Numbered from the stretch's first letter, positions 36,025 to 45,057 are shown. The stretch is DNA of 64,000 bases from Xanthomarina sp. F2636L (GCF_026410195.1 NZ_JAPMLM010000061.1:145400-209399); one strand, 5' to 3'. Made by a program: numbers and translations. The notes: a model not told the origin generated them from the sequence alone.

Positions 36025-36558
36025 ATGAAAAAACAACTTATATCACTTTTAATAGCATGTATGTTTAGTGCTTTTACTTATGCGCAATCGGGTTTTAATA
36101 TTGGAGGAAGTATTGGTTTTCCTTATGAAAATTATGATGGTTACGATTTTTCCTTTGCCTTTTCAGTAGATGCTAATTATTTATTCGAAGTCAATCAACA
36201 ATTTAACTTAGGATTGGCTACGGGTTATGGACAGGCATTTGGAGACAGTTATTATGTAGGACCTATTTATGGAAATTTTGATACTCCAGACTTTCAATAC
36301 GTTCCTGTAGCTGCTGCAGCACGTTTTAATGTAAACAGACGCTTGGTTTTTGGAGCGGATATAGGTTATGCCATTTCTGTTACAAGTGCTAAAGACAACT
36401 TTAATAATAAGTATTATGATGGAGGTTTTTACTGGAGACCTATGTTTGGATTTAATCTAAACGAAAACTTTCAATTAAATTTCAATTATATAGGAATTAG
36501 TGACAATTACTTTTATTACTCGGCATTTAATTTAGGGTTTACTGTTAATATCAATTAG
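36025..36558 (+). CDS. Small outer-membrane beta-barrel protein, array member 3 (subfamily I)
   Basis: 177 residues. Signal peptide (FTYAQ), GFNIGGSIGFPYENYDGY, YVPVAAAARFNVNRRLVFGADIGYAIS, GGFYWRPMFGFNL. Same subfamily as members 1 and 2. The sequence after its stop has no clear CCGAAG terminator, so it differs from the other members here. Function unknown. Confidence 0.85.
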   Translation: MKKQLISLLIACMFSAFTYAQSGFNIGGSIGFPYENYDGYDFSFAFSVDANYLFEVNQQFNLGLATGYGQAFGDSYYVGPIYGNFDTPDFQYVPVAAAARFNVNRRLVFGADIGYAISVTSAKDNFNNKYYDGGFYWRPMFGFNLNENFQLNFNYIGISDNYFYYSAFNLGFTVNIN

Positions 36559-36624
36559 TTGTACATATTTTAAAGAATTAGGAGCTTTCTTGCTTTTTTA
36601 ATAGTTCGGAATTAAGAAAAAATG

Positions 36625-36632
36625 TATATTTG
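36625..36632 (+). promoter_or_regulatory. Candidate -7 box of barrel 4
   Basis: TATATTTG fits TAnnTTTG, 36 bases before the ATG at 36669. The -33 region is weak. Confidence 0.5.
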
Positions 36633-36668
36633 GCGACAATTAAAAATAATTAAAACCTTAAATTTATT

Positions 36669-37325
36669 ATGAAAAAAGTATTACTTATCGCTGCTGTAGC
36701 AGTATTTGGATTATCGAATGTAAACGCACAGGAAGTTAGTTTTGGGCCTAAAGCAGGTGTTAACTTTGCTACTCTAACAGGTGATGTTGAAGATAACGAT
36801 TTAAAAGTTGGGTTCCATATTGGTGGAGCTTTAGAACTAATGTTCACTGAGAAAATGGGACTTCAAGCTGAATTGTTATATTCTTTACAAGGTACCAAAG
36901 ATTCATATTCTTCAACAGAGACTATTGGAGGTGTGACTTATACTGAAGAAGAAGAAACTAAATTAAATTTAAGCTATATCAATATTCCTGTATCTTTTAA
37001 ATATTATGTAACTAACGGTTTTAGTGTTGAAGCTGGACCTCAAGTTGGTATTTTAGCTTCTGCTAAAGCTGATTATGAATATACAGAACGAGTTCAAGGT
37101 GGAGGTTTTGATGAGACTTACTCTGAATCTGGTGACGAAGACGTTAAAGACATGATTAGTTCAATTGACTTCGGATTAAACTTTGGTCTTGGATACAAGT
37201 TAGATAACGGTTTAAATTTTAGCGCTCGTTATAACCTAGGCTTAACTAATGTACTTGATGTAGATGGAGTAGATGATAAATGGAATAATGGTGTTATCCA
37301 ACTTTCTGCTGGATTCATGTTCTAA
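36669..37325 (+). CDS. Outer-membrane beta-barrel (PorT-like fold) protein, array member 4 (subfamily II)
   Basis: 218 residues. Signal peptide (SNVNAQ), then FGPKAGVNFATLTGD, GLQAELLYSLQG, YINIPVSFKYYVTNGFSVEAGPQVGILASAKA, FGLGYKLDNGLNFSARYNLGLTNV and a terminal F (SAGFMF). This is the outer membrane beta-barrel family called porin family or PorT-like. It shares these motifs closely with members 5 and 6. It has its own promoter and a perfect 13-bp terminator. Confidence 0.88.
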   Translation: MKKVLLIAAVAVFGLSNVNAQEVSFGPKAGVNFATLTGDVEDNDLKVGFHIGGALELMFTEKMGLQAELLYSLQGTKDSYSSTETIGGVTYTEEEETKLNLSYINIPVSFKYYVTNGFSVEAGPQVGILASAKADYEYTERVQGGGFDETYSESGDEDVKDMISSIDFGLNFGLGYKLDNGLNFSARYNLGLTNVLDVDGVDDKWNNGVIQLSAGFMF

Positions 37326-37352
37326 AAAAACATTTATATTATAATATATAAG

Positions 37353-37384
37353 AAAACCGAAGCAATTTTGCTTCGGTTTTCTTT
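37353..37384 (+). terminator. CCGAAG-type terminator after barrel 4
   Basis: A perfect 13-bp stem (AAAACCGAAGCAA at 37353-37365) with a two-base loop centre, followed by CTTTTT. Confidence 0.88.
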
Positions 37385-37489
37385 TTATACAACTTTTTTA
37401 TCACGTCATTATTTTTTTGGTATAAGTCAAACAACCCTTTAAAATTAAAACAACTTTGTATTGAACTTAAACAATAAAAATATTTAACA

Positions 37490-38128
37490 ATGAAAAATTT
37501 ATTTTTAATTACAGGAATATTTCTTTTTAGTACAAATATCATGGTTGCGCAAGCAGACTCCAAAACTATTCAATTTGGGGTTAAGGGTGGTGTAAATTCT
37601 ACAACCATATCTGGTGATGATTTTAATGATGTAAAATCTAGAACAAGTTTTAATGTAGGTGTTTTGGCAGAAATTCCTATCACAGATAGACTTTCTTTAC
37701 AACCAGAGGTTATGTATTCAGGTCAAGGTTTTGATGTTAAAGAGATAGATCAAGACAATATTTTCGATACGAATGAAAATATTGAATATCAATTAGATTA
37801 TATTCAAGTACCACTATTACTTAAAGCTTATTTAGTAAAGGGATTAAGTATAGAAGCCGGACCACAATTTGGTTTTAAAATACACGAAGAATTAGATTTT
37901 CAACCTAATTCAGATGGAGGAGACATAGAGATTAATGAAGAGGATTCTTATGTAAAGGATTTTGATACAGGTATAGTTCTTGGAGCTGCCTATAAGTTCG
38001 ATAATGGCTTTTTTGTAAATGGACGTTATAATCTTGGTCTAACAAATATTTTTGAAGATAATACCATTTTTGAAAATGTGGATGCTAAACATGCTGTTTG
38101 GCAATTTGGAATTGGATTTATGTTTTAG
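37490..38128 (+). CDS. Outer-membrane beta-barrel (PorT-like fold) protein, array member 5 (subfamily II)
   Basis: 212 residues. Signal peptide (IMVAQ), FGVKGGVNSTTISGDDFND, SLQPEVMYSGQGF, YIQVPLLLKAYLVKGLSIEAGPQFGF, AAYKFDNGFFVNGRYNLGLTNIF, terminal F. Same subfamily as members 4 and 6; loops are rich in D, E and N. Upstream is a near-consensus -7 box (CAACTTTG). Function unknown. Confidence 0.87.
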   Translation: MKNLFLITGIFLFSTNIMVAQADSKTIQFGVKGGVNSTTISGDDFNDVKSRTSFNVGVLAEIPITDRLSLQPEVMYSGQGFDVKEIDQDNIFDTNENIEYQLDYIQVPLLLKAYLVKGLSIEAGPQFGFKIHEELDFQPNSDGGDIEINEEDSYVKDFDTGIVLGAAYKFDNGFFVNGRYNLGLTNIFEDNTIFENVDAKHAVWQFGIGFMF

Positions 38129-38149
38129 TATAAACCTATATGACAAGAT

Positions 38150-38181
38150 AAAACCGAAGTTAAATGCTTCGGTTTTTTTTT
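38150..38181 (+). terminator. CCGAAG-type terminator after barrel 5
   Basis: AACCGAAG (38152-38159) pairs with CTTCGGTT (38167-38174), followed by a T-run. Confidence 0.85.
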
Positions 38182-38191
38182 GTGTTAATTA

Positions 38192-38222
38192 TTGCAAAGT
38201 ATCTGGTTAGAACTTATGTTTG
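38192..38222 (+). promoter_or_regulatory. Promoter of barrel 6
   Basis: TTG at 38192-38194, a 20-base spacer, and TATGTTTG at 38215-38222: full consensus. The reading frame is open from this TTG, but the promoter shows translation must start downstream, at the ATG 38249. Confidence 0.7.
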
Positions 38223-38248
38223 CAGAAATTTTTAAATCCCCAAATTTT

Positions 38249-38899
38249 ATGAGCCATAAAGGTCTGTTTGTTGTTGTAATAACACTATCCGTTTTTTTTA
38301 ATGTACAAGCTCAAGACACTTCTAAGAGTACAAAGTTAGGTGTCAAGGCTGGTGTTAATTTTGCCAATTTTTTTGGTGATGTTGAGGATGCCAGAATGAA
38401 AACAGGTTTTCATGTAGGTGTCATGGCCGAAGCGATGTTAAATAATAACATGAGTATTCAGTCAGAGATAACTTTTTCCACACAAGGAGCCAGAGAAAAA
38501 TATACAGAAAGAGGCTATTATCAATGGAATGATGTAGTTACAAAATACAAAATAAATTATTTAAATGTTCCAGTTGTTTTTAAGTACTACGTATTAGAGG
38601 GGCTAAGCCTAGAGGCTGGACCACAGTTAGGAATTTTAATGTCTGCTAAAGCTTATGTAACAGTTGATTATTCTGGTTTAGACCAATCAGGTTCTGCTGG
38701 TAGAAATGTGGATTTAGACGAGAGTGTGAAACCCATTGACTTTGGTCTTGTAGCAGGTTTTGCGTACAGATTAAAAAATGATATTAGTTTAGGGTTCCGT
38801 TATAATTTTGGATTAACAAATATTAACGATGAAGTAGATGCAGATTCTAATGTCATAAAAAACGGGGTCATGCAAGTATCTTTAGGATACTATTTTTAA
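38249..38899 (+). CDS. Outer-membrane beta-barrel (PorT-like fold) protein, array member 6 (subfamily II)
   Basis: 216 residues from the ATG at 38249, chosen because it starts the signal peptide (VVVITLSVFFNVQAQ) and lies 26 bases after the promoter; the frame extends up to 38192 through promoter sequence. Motifs: LGVKAGVNFANFFGDVEDARMKTGFHVG, YLNVPVVFKYYVLEGLSLEAGPQLGILMSAKA, DFGLVAGFAYRLKNDISLGFRYNFGLTN and terminal F. It is closest to member 4. It is the last member before aroQ. Confidence 0.86.
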   Translation: MSHKGLFVVVITLSVFFNVQAQDTSKSTKLGVKAGVNFANFFGDVEDARMKTGFHVGVMAEAMLNNNMSIQSEITFSTQGAREKYTERGYYQWNDVVTKYKINYLNVPVVFKYYVLEGLSLEAGPQLGILMSAKAYVTVDYSGLDQSGSAGRNVDLDESVKPIDFGLVAGFAYRLKNDISLGFRYNFGLTNINDEVDADSNVIKNGVMQVSLGYYF

Positions 38900-38920
38900 A
38901 CCAAGCCTCTTTTTAAATAT

Positions 38921-38948
38921 AACCGAAACAGGATGTTTCGGTTTTTTT
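38921..38948 (+). terminator. Terminator after barrel 6
   Basis: AACCGAAACA (38921-38930) pairs with TGTTTCGGTT, then six more Ts. It is a variant of the CCGAAG series. Confidence 0.85.
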
Positions 38949-38999
38949 ATGCCTTATTTTTTGATACCTTTACTTTAAACTATAATACCATTTTACTAG

Positions 39000-39425
39000 A
39001 TGAAAAAAATCATCATTATTAACGGGCCAAATTTAAATTTATTAGGGAAACGCGAGCCTCAAATTTATGGGAGTCTCACGTTTAATGAGTTTTTTGAGAC
39101 TATAAAAGCCAAATACCCTCAAGTGATTTTGGAACATTATCAATCTAACATTGAAGGCGAGATTATTGATAAACTTCACGAGGTTGGCTTTTCTTATTAT
39201 GGCATTATATTAAATGCTGCTGCTTATACACATACTTCGGTTGGAATTGGAGATGCCGTAGCAGCCATAGAAACAGCTGTTGTGGAGGTTCATATTTCAA
39301 ACACCTTTGGGCGTGAAGACTTTAGACATCATTCTTATGTAGCAGCTTATGCGAAAGGGGTGGTGGTTGGTTTTGGTTTACAAAGTTATGAATTGGCAAT
39401 TCAGAGTTTTTTAAGTCCAGTTTAA
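39000..39425 (+). CDS. aroQ: Type II 3-dehydroquinate dehydratase
   Basis: 141 residues, the normal size of the type II dodecameric enzyme. Signatures: NGPNLNLLGKREPQIYG (active-site N12-type asparagine, R, Y), LNAAAYTHTS, VEVHISN and the histidine-containing HISNTFGREDFRHHS. It dehydrates 3-dehydroquinate to 3-dehydroshikimate in the shikimate pathway. In many related genomes aroQ and xerD are divergent neighbours; here the six-gene barrel array separates them. It ends in a bidirectional terminator. Confidence 0.95.
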   Translation: MKKIIIINGPNLNLLGKREPQIYGSLTFNEFFETIKAKYPQVILEHYQSNIEGEIIDKLHEVGFSYYGIILNAAAYTHTSVGIGDAVAAIETAVVEVHISNTFGREDFRHHSYVAAYAKGVVVGFGLQSYELAIQSFLSPV

Positions 39426-39445
39426 TTTTTTTAATTTTTATCCAT

Positions 39446-39477
39446 AAAAAAAGTCCCGAAAATTTCGGGACTTTTTT
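39446..39477. terminator. Bidirectional terminator between aroQ and lpdA
   Basis: A near-perfect stem around GTCCCGAAAATTTCGGGAC with six or more As before and Ts after. It serves the two converging genes. The core TCCCGAAA/TTTCGGGA recurs at 6363-6379. Confidence 0.87.
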
Positions 39478-39498
39478 CTATATATTATATACTTTATT

Positions 39499-40875
39499 CT
39501 ATAAGTGAATCACCTCTCCATAAGCATCAGCAACTGCTTCCATAACCGCCTCACTCATGGTTGGATGTGGATGCACTGCTTTTAAAACTTCGTGTCCGGT
39601 AGTTTCTAATTTTCTACCTAAAACAGCTTCAGCAATCATATCTGTTACTCCAGCACCAATCATATGGCAACCTAACCATTCACCATATTTAGCGTCGAAT
39701 ATCACTTTTACGAATCCATCTTTTGCTCCAGAAGCACTAGCTTTTCCAGAAGCAGAGAAAGGGAATTTCCCAACTTTAATGTCGTATCCTTTTTCTTTGG
39801 CTTGTTTTTCAGTTAATCCAACACTAGCAATTTCTGGCGATGCATAGGTACAACCAGGAATGTTTCCGTAGTCTAATGCTTCCACATGTTGTCCTGCTAT
39901 TTTTTCAACACATAATATTCCTTCAGCAGAAGCTACGTGAGCCAAGGCTTGTCCGGGAGTTACATCTCCAATGGCATAATACCCAGGAATGTTTGTTTGG
40001 TAGTAATCATTCACTAAGATTTTATCTCTGTCTACAGCAATTCCAACATCTTCTAAGCCAATGTTTTCAATATTTGATTTAATTCCAACGGCAGATAAAA
40101 TAATATCAGCTTCGAGAACTTCTTCACCTTTAGCAGTTTTAACCGTAGCTTTTACGCCATTACCAGAAGTATCTACTTTAGTGACTTCAGAAGACGTCAT
40201 GATTTTAATACCACTCTTCTTAAAGCTTTTTTCTAGTTGTTTAGACACGTCGATATCTTCAACAGGAACAACATTAGGAAGAAATTCAACTATTGTTACA
40301 TTTGTTCCCATAGAATTGTAGAAATAAGCAAACTCTACGCCAATGGCACCAGAACCTACCACAATCATTTTCTTAGGTTGTTCTGCTAAAGTCATAGCTT
40401 CTCTATAACCAATTACTTTTTTACCATCTTGTGGTAAACTTGGCAATTCTCTAGAACGAGCACCTGTGGCAATAACAATATGATCTGCACTATATTCTTT
40501 TCCGTCAACGTCAACTTTCTTTCCAGGTTTTAATTTTCCAAAACCTTCAATTACGTCAATTTTGTTCTTTTTCATTAAAAACTGAACCCCTTTACTCATG
40601 CCTTCAGCAACACCACGACTACGTTTTACAACGGCATCAAAATCTTTATCGAATTCTTTTACAGACAGGCCATAATCGTTAGCATGTTTTAAATATTCAA
40701 AAACTTGAGCAGATTTTAAAAGGGCTTTTGTTGGAATACAACCCCAATTTAAACACACGCCACCAAGGCTTTCTTTTTCAATTACAGCAGTTTTTAAACC
40801 TAACTGAGACGCTCTAATAGCAGTCACGTAGCCACCAGGACCACTTCCAAGAACAATTATATCGTATTTACTCAT
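39499..40875 (-). CDS. lpdA: Dihydrolipoyl dehydrogenase (E3)
   Basis: 458 residues. FAD site GSGPGGYVTAIRASQLG at 10-26, redox disulfide GGVCLNWGCIPTK near 39-51, NAD-binding GSGAIGVEFAYFYNSMG near 174, second FAD site YYAIGDV near 303, and the catalytic C-terminal HPHPTMSEAVMEA with H-x-H-P. It reoxidises dihydrolipoamide for the 2-oxo acid dehydrogenase complexes and possibly glycine cleavage. It stands alone, so it may be shared by several complexes. Confidence 0.95.
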   Translation of the reverse strand: MSKYDIIVLGSGPGGYVTAIRASQLGLKTAVIEKESLGGVCLNWGCIPTKALLKSAQVFEYLKHANDYGLSVKEFDKDFDAVVKRSRGVAEGMSKGVQFLMKKNKIDVIEGFGKLKPGKKVDVDGKEYSADHIVIATGARSRELPSLPQDGKKVIGYREAMTLAEQPKKMIVVGSGAIGVEFAYFYNSMGTNVTIVEFLPNVVPVEDIDVSKQLEKSFKKSGIKIMTSSEVTKVDTSGNGVKATVKTAKGEEVLEADIILSAVGIKSNIENIGLEDVGIAVDRDKILVNDYYQTNIPGYYAIGDVTPGQALAHVASAEGILCVEKIAGQHVEALDYGNIPGCTYASPEIASVGLTEKQAKEKGYDIKVGKFPFSASGKASASGAKDGFVKVIFDAKYGEWLGCHMIGAGVTDMIAEAVLGRKLETTGHEVLKAVHPHPTMSEAVMEAVADAYGEVIHL

Positions 40876-41119
40876 CGTATATTTTTTAGTCGTTTTTTGA
40901 AGTCACGAAGGTACAAAAAGTAAAGTTTATATAACAAATTCCGATTTCTAAAAATTAAAAAAAGCAGTTAGGCTTTAAGTTGAAAGAAAAATGAAGATAA
41001 AATATGGCCTTTTAATCTAGGTCTACAATCATGTTGTTGAGTCTTTCCTTGTTTTCTTGCTATAGAAAAAACACCAAATAACAAAAGTATTCATGTGTAA
41101 CTTCAACTTCAAAAAAAAC
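40876..41119. other. Intergenic stretch between lpdA and msrB
   Basis: AT-rich, 244 bases, on the same strand as both neighbours. A CAAAAAGTA close to lpdA approximates an inverted -7 box but has one base too many. No gene or strong hairpin seen. Confidence 0.4.
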
Positions 41120-41596
41120 CTAGGACTTAGGAATAAACTCAAGTGCCACACCATTGATGCAGTGTCTTTTTCCTGTAGTGTTTTTTGGGCCATCGTCAAA
41201 CACATGACCTAAATGTCCGCCACAAGTAGCGCAGTGTTCTTCAATACCCATATAGCCATTTCCTCCTTTAGAAAAAGCAACATTCCCAGCGATAACTCTG
41301 TCAAAACTTGGCCATCCGGTGCCAGAATCGAATTTATTTTCACTTTTATATAAAGGTGTTTTACAAGCAGCACAAGCATAAATTCCTTCTTCTTTATTGT
41401 TGTTTAACGGACTGGAAAAAGCTCTTTCGGTACCGGATTCTCTTAAAACGTAATAGGCTTTTGGACTTAATTCCCGTTTCCATTCATCATTAGTTTTAGT
41501 CACTTTAAAAGTGTTTTCAGAAGTGGTTTTTTTGTTTTCTTGACTCATGCAACTTTGCAAACTAATCAGAAATAGGAAACTTATAAATATTTTCAT
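41120..41596 (-). CDS. msrB: Peptide-methionine (R)-S-oxide reductase, lipoprotein form
   Basis: 158 residues. A lipobox (SLQSC, C16) puts it in the envelope. Zinc site C75-x2-C78 and C122-x2-C125; catalytic cysteine C146 in RHCINGVALEF. The core GTGWPSF and HCATCGGHLGHVFDDGP are classic MsrB. It repairs R-methionine sulfoxide in exported proteins. It is solitary: no MsrA fusion or neighbour. The electron donor for an envelope MsrB is not visible here. Confidence 0.92.
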   Translation of the reverse strand: MKIFISFLFLISLQSCMSQENKKTTSENTFKVTKTNDEWKRELSPKAYYVLRESGTERAFSSPLNNNKEEGIYACAACKTPLYKSENKFDSGTGWPSFDRVIAGNVAFSKGGNGYMGIEEHCATCGGHLGHVFDDGPKNTTGKRHCINGVALEFIPKS

Positions 41597-41750
41597 TTGG
41601 ATTAAATTTTAAATGGATTGATGTACTTTCAGTCGTAAAACAATTCCTAACTTTACAACCAAAACGATAAAATTGTTTTAAAACAATATTAACCATATCC
41701 TAATTAAGGAATGATTTTTGTATTTTTAGATAACGATAAAAACACTTCAA

Positions 41751-42581
41751 ATGAAAATTAAAAGTATAGTAGGCGGAATGATTTTGCTATTGATAGTTTC
41801 GGCTTGTTCAACAAATCCGTTTACAGGAAAACAAACGATGGCTTTGGTACCTAATTCGCAATTATTTCCAACAGCTTTTCAGCAATATGATCAAGTGCTT
41901 AAAGAGAGCAAGGTGATAACAGGAACATCTCAATCTGAAATGATTACCAGAGTAGGGCAACGCATAGCTACTGCTGCTGAACGTTGGTTAAATGCAAATG
42001 GTTACGCTGGTTATTTAAAAGATTATCAATGGGAATATAAGCTAATAGACGATAAGACAGTTAACGCCTGGTGTATGCCAGGAGGCAAAATTGTCTTTTA
42101 TACTGGGATTCTTCCTATAGCGCAAAGCGAAACAGGGGTTGCGGCAATTATGGGACATGAAGTTGCTCATGCTTTAGCAAATCATGGTCAGCAACGTATG
42201 AGTGCAGATTATATTCAGCAAGGAGTTGCTTTGGCTGGCAATATTGCCATTCAAAATGATAATGATAGAGCAGCTTTTAATCAGTACTACGGAATTGGCT
42301 CTCAAGTAGGAGTTATGTTGCCTTTTAGTAGAAGCCATGAAACCGAAGCTGATAAAATTGGATTGGTTTTAATGGGAATTGCTGGTTATAATCCAAGTGA
42401 AGCTGCCGAATTATGGAAACGTATGAAAGCTAATAGTGGAGGAGGTGCTCCACCAGAAATTTTAAGTACGCACCCATCTAACGATACTAGAATTCAGGAA
42501 ATTACCTCATTGGTTCCAATGGCTGTTGCAGAAGCTAAAAAGTTTGGTGTAACAAGTTTTAGACCAATTACTAAATTTTAA
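41751..42581 (+). CDS. M48 family metalloprotease lipoprotein (LoiP/YcaL-like)
   Basis: 276 residues; lipobox VSAC with C19 and the following STNPFTGKQ typical of this group. Active site HEVAH at 136-140, with the third zinc glutamate in SRSHETEADKIG near 201 and STHPSND near 242. Such periplasmic M48 lipoproteins degrade misfolded outer-membrane proteins. The single-gene unit ends with a good terminator. Confidence 0.9.
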   Translation: MKIKSIVGGMILLLIVSACSTNPFTGKQTMALVPNSQLFPTAFQQYDQVLKESKVITGTSQSEMITRVGQRIATAAERWLNANGYAGYLKDYQWEYKLIDDKTVNAWCMPGGKIVFYTGILPIAQSETGVAAIMGHEVAHALANHGQQRMSADYIQQGVALAGNIAIQNDNDRAAFNQYYGIGSQVGVMLPFSRSHETEADKIGLVLMGIAGYNPSEAAELWKRMKANSGGGAPPEILSTHPSNDTRIQEITSLVPMAVAEAKKFGVTSFRPITKF

Positions 42582-42614
42582 AAAGGAATTATTTAAATTA
42601 TTTACTTATTTTCG

Positions 42615-42646
42615 AAGCTGTTCTATGACCCTGAACAGCTTTTTTT
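42615..42646 (+). terminator. Terminator after the M48 gene
   Basis: AAGCTGTTC (42615-42623) pairs with GAACAGCTT (42633-42641), followed by Ts. It lies 15 bases before the UMF1 start. Confidence 0.85.
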
Positions 42647-42661
42647 ATTTAAAAACACTAA

Positions 42662-43960
42662 ATGACAAAACTTCAAAAAGGAAGTAAAAAATTACTGAAT
42701 GCTTGGGCATTTTACGATTGGTCTAACTCAGTATATACTCTAACTATTGCGTCTTCTATATTCCCGATATTCTATTCATCACTTTTCTTAAGTGAAATTA
42801 AGCATGTCCATGCTTTTGGCTTTGACTTTAAAAGTACTGCTTTAATTACTTTTGTAACAGCTTTTACTTTTTTAGTAGTTTCCTTCATGTCTCCATTGTT
42901 ATCTGGGATTGCTGATTATGTAGGAAATAAGAAAAGTTTTATGAAATTTTTCTGTTATGTTGGAGGTATAGGATGTATAGGTCTGTATTGGTTCAGCCTA
43001 GATCATATTTATATAAGTCTATTGTTCTATTTTATGGGATTAATAGGATATTGGGGAAGCTTGGTTTTCTATAATTCGTATTTGCCAGATATAGCTTTTC
43101 CAGAACAGCAAGACAGAATTAGCGCTAGGGGATTTTCATTAGGGTATATAGGAAGCGTTATTTTACTCATCATCAATTTAAGTATGGTTATGAGCCAGGA
43201 AACTGGAGCAGCTAAAATGGAAATGATGCGTTGGTCTTTTGTTATGGTTGGTGTTTGGTGGATTTCATTCAGCCAATATACCTTCTACATTTTACCTAAA
43301 GGTGTTTTAAATGGCGAAAAAGTAACTAGAAACGTGATTCTTAACGGATTTAGAGAGTTGCGTCAAGTCTGGCTTCAACTAAAAGAAAATTTAAGGCTTA
43401 AGCGTTACTTGATAGCTTTTTTTGTGTTTAGTATGTCTGTACAGACTATTATGTTAATAGCTGTTTATTTTGGAGAAGAAGAAATTGCTTGGGCAGACGA
43501 TGGTGAGAAAACTTCTGGTTTAATAGTGAGTATTTTAGTTATACAACTTGTAGCCATTTTAGGAGCTATTTTAACCTCTAGAGCATCTGAAAAATTTGGA
43601 AATATTAAAACTCTAATTGCTGTAAATATTGTTTGGATGTCTATGTGTTTTGCAGCATATTTTGTGGTTACACCTATACAGTTTTATATGACAGCAGGAG
43701 TTGTAGGTTTAGTTATGGGAGGCATTCAAGCCTTAGCTAGATCGACTTATTCAAAATTTTTGCCAGAAACTCAGGATACAACATCTTTCTTTAGTTTTTA
43801 TGATGTTGCCGAAAAAATAGGCATCGTTATAGGAATGTTTATTTTTGCTACTATAGATCAGGTAACAGGAAGCATGCGAAACGCCATTTTATTTCTATTT
43901 GTATTCTTTTTAATAGGCATTGTTTTATTATTTAGAGTGCCAAAACAAGAACAAAATTAA
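42662..43960 (+). CDS. UMF1/Atg22-like MFS transporter
   Basis: 432 residues with about twelve membrane helices. The opening NAWAFYDWSNSVYTLTIASSIFP is the UMF1 family signature, as in Atg22-like vacuolar effluxers. The central region SPLLSGIADYVGNKKSF carries an MFS A-motif-like loop, and the second half has GGIQALARSTYSKFLPE. Substrate unknown; amino-acid efflux is the usual guess. It is 23 bases upstream of a lipoprotein gene. Confidence 0.88.
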   Translation: MTKLQKGSKKLLNAWAFYDWSNSVYTLTIASSIFPIFYSSLFLSEIKHVHAFGFDFKSTALITFVTAFTFLVVSFMSPLLSGIADYVGNKKSFMKFFCYVGGIGCIGLYWFSLDHIYISLLFYFMGLIGYWGSLVFYNSYLPDIAFPEQQDRISARGFSLGYIGSVILLIINLSMVMSQETGAAKMEMMRWSFVMVGVWWISFSQYTFYILPKGVLNGEKVTRNVILNGFRELRQVWLQLKENLRLKRYLIAFFVFSMSVQTIMLIAVYFGEEEIAWADDGEKTSGLIVSILVIQLVAILGAILTSRASEKFGNIKTLIAVNIVWMSMCFAAYFVVTPIQFYMTAGVVGLVMGGIQALARSTYSKFLPETQDTTSFFSFYDVAEKIGIVIGMFIFATIDQVTGSMRNAILFLFVFFLIGIVLLFRVPKQEQN

Positions 43961-43983
43961 ATACATACTAATTTAAATTTTTT

Positions 43984-44997
43984 ATGATGAATAAATATCT
44001 TAAATCAACACTCTTTTTAGCTCTTTCCTTATGCTTTGTTTTGTTTTCAGCTTGCGATAATGAACCAATTGATGAAGGCATTATTAATGATGGTGAAGGT
44101 GGAATTGGCTCATGTGAAGATACAACTCAAATTTTGGTAACGGCAGCAACAAATTACAACAATGCGTCGCCCGGAGATGCAAATTACGGAGCCTTATGTG
44201 TTGCTTATGCAAATGCTTTACAAAATGTCATTGCAGCATGTGGAGATGCAGATGGAGCTTTACAGGCAAATATGGATGCTTTAGATTGTGAACCAAGCAA
44301 TACCGCTTGTCAAGATGCGCAATTAGCAAGACTTTCTGCTGAAGGATTGTATAATGCAGATACAACAGATGCTACTTTATGTAATGCTTATAAAACAGCT
44401 TTAGAGAATGAAATAGCTGCCTGTGGTGATTTAGATGGAACTTTACAAACTATAATTGATGGGCTAAATTGTACAACTGGAGGTTCTGCAGATGGACATG
44501 CATTAATGACAGCAAATTTGGATGGCGAACAATTTGATGACTTAAAACCTAATGGATATAACTTATTTCAAAAGGCTATATCAATGGAAACATATAGTTA
44601 TGCAAATGATGAGGATTATATAAAAATTCAAGGAAATAGCACATATGCTGAAATCGCTCCTACCGATTTTACAAAGGAAATAAATTTGCATATCCCACAA
44701 TCTAACTGGGCTGTTGGTACATACCCTTTGCAAACATCTGTTGCTTATGCTAGTTCTGGTGATATTAACACGCATTACAATATTATTTATAATAATGGAG
44801 ATGGAAGCAGTCAAGCTTACGAAGTAGAAGGAGGGACTATTAGCATTACAGAATTTAATTTATCAACTCGTGTTATACGTGGTACTTTTGAATTTCAATA
44901 TACCAGATATTTTGTAGATACAGATGAAGAAACAGGGCCTTTTGAATGTATGAATGGAACTTTCGATTATTCCTTAGATGATGTATACTTTGATTAA
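43984..44997 (+). CDS. Lipoprotein with two cysteine-bounded ~55-residue repeats
   Basis: 337 residues. Lipobox (LFSAC, C24). Two repeats (~40-97 and ~102-160) share layout: ...YNxA...LCxAYxxALxNxIAACGDxDGxLQxxxDxLxC, each with three to four cysteines. They could form disulfide-bonded helical hairpins. The C-terminal ~165 residues are a beta-rich domain (HALMTANLDGEQF, VIRGTFEFQYTR, CMNGTFDY) resembling DUF6252-type domains of Bacteroidota lipoproteins. Function unknown. Confidence 0.8.
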   Translation: MMNKYLKSTLFLALSLCFVLFSACDNEPIDEGIINDGEGGIGSCEDTTQILVTAATNYNNASPGDANYGALCVAYANALQNVIAACGDADGALQANMDALDCEPSNTACQDAQLARLSAEGLYNADTTDATLCNAYKTALENEIAACGDLDGTLQTIIDGLNCTTGGSADGHALMTANLDGEQFDDLKPNGYNLFQKAISMETYSYANDEDYIKIQGNSTYAEIAPTDFTKEINLHIPQSNWAVGTYPLQTSVAYASSGDINTHYNIIYNNGDGSSQAYEVEGGTISITEFNLSTRVIRGTFEFQYTRYFVDTDEETGPFECMNGTFDYSLDDVYFD

Positions 44998-45004
44998 CTT
45001 AATA

Positions 45005-45036
45005 AAAAAATCCGAAGCACATGCTTCGGATTTTTT
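45005..45036. terminator. CCGAAG-type bidirectional terminator
   Basis: A 14- to 15-bp stem (AAAAAATCCGAAGC with its mirror at 45023-45036) between converging genes, similar to the terminators of the barrel array. Confidence 0.87.
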
Positions 45037-45057
45037 ATTTAGACAATTACTATTTGA

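Noticed and set aside
38192..38248. TTG-initiated extension of barrel 6
   Set aside because: A full-consensus promoter lies inside this stretch, and the signal peptide starts at the ATG 38249.
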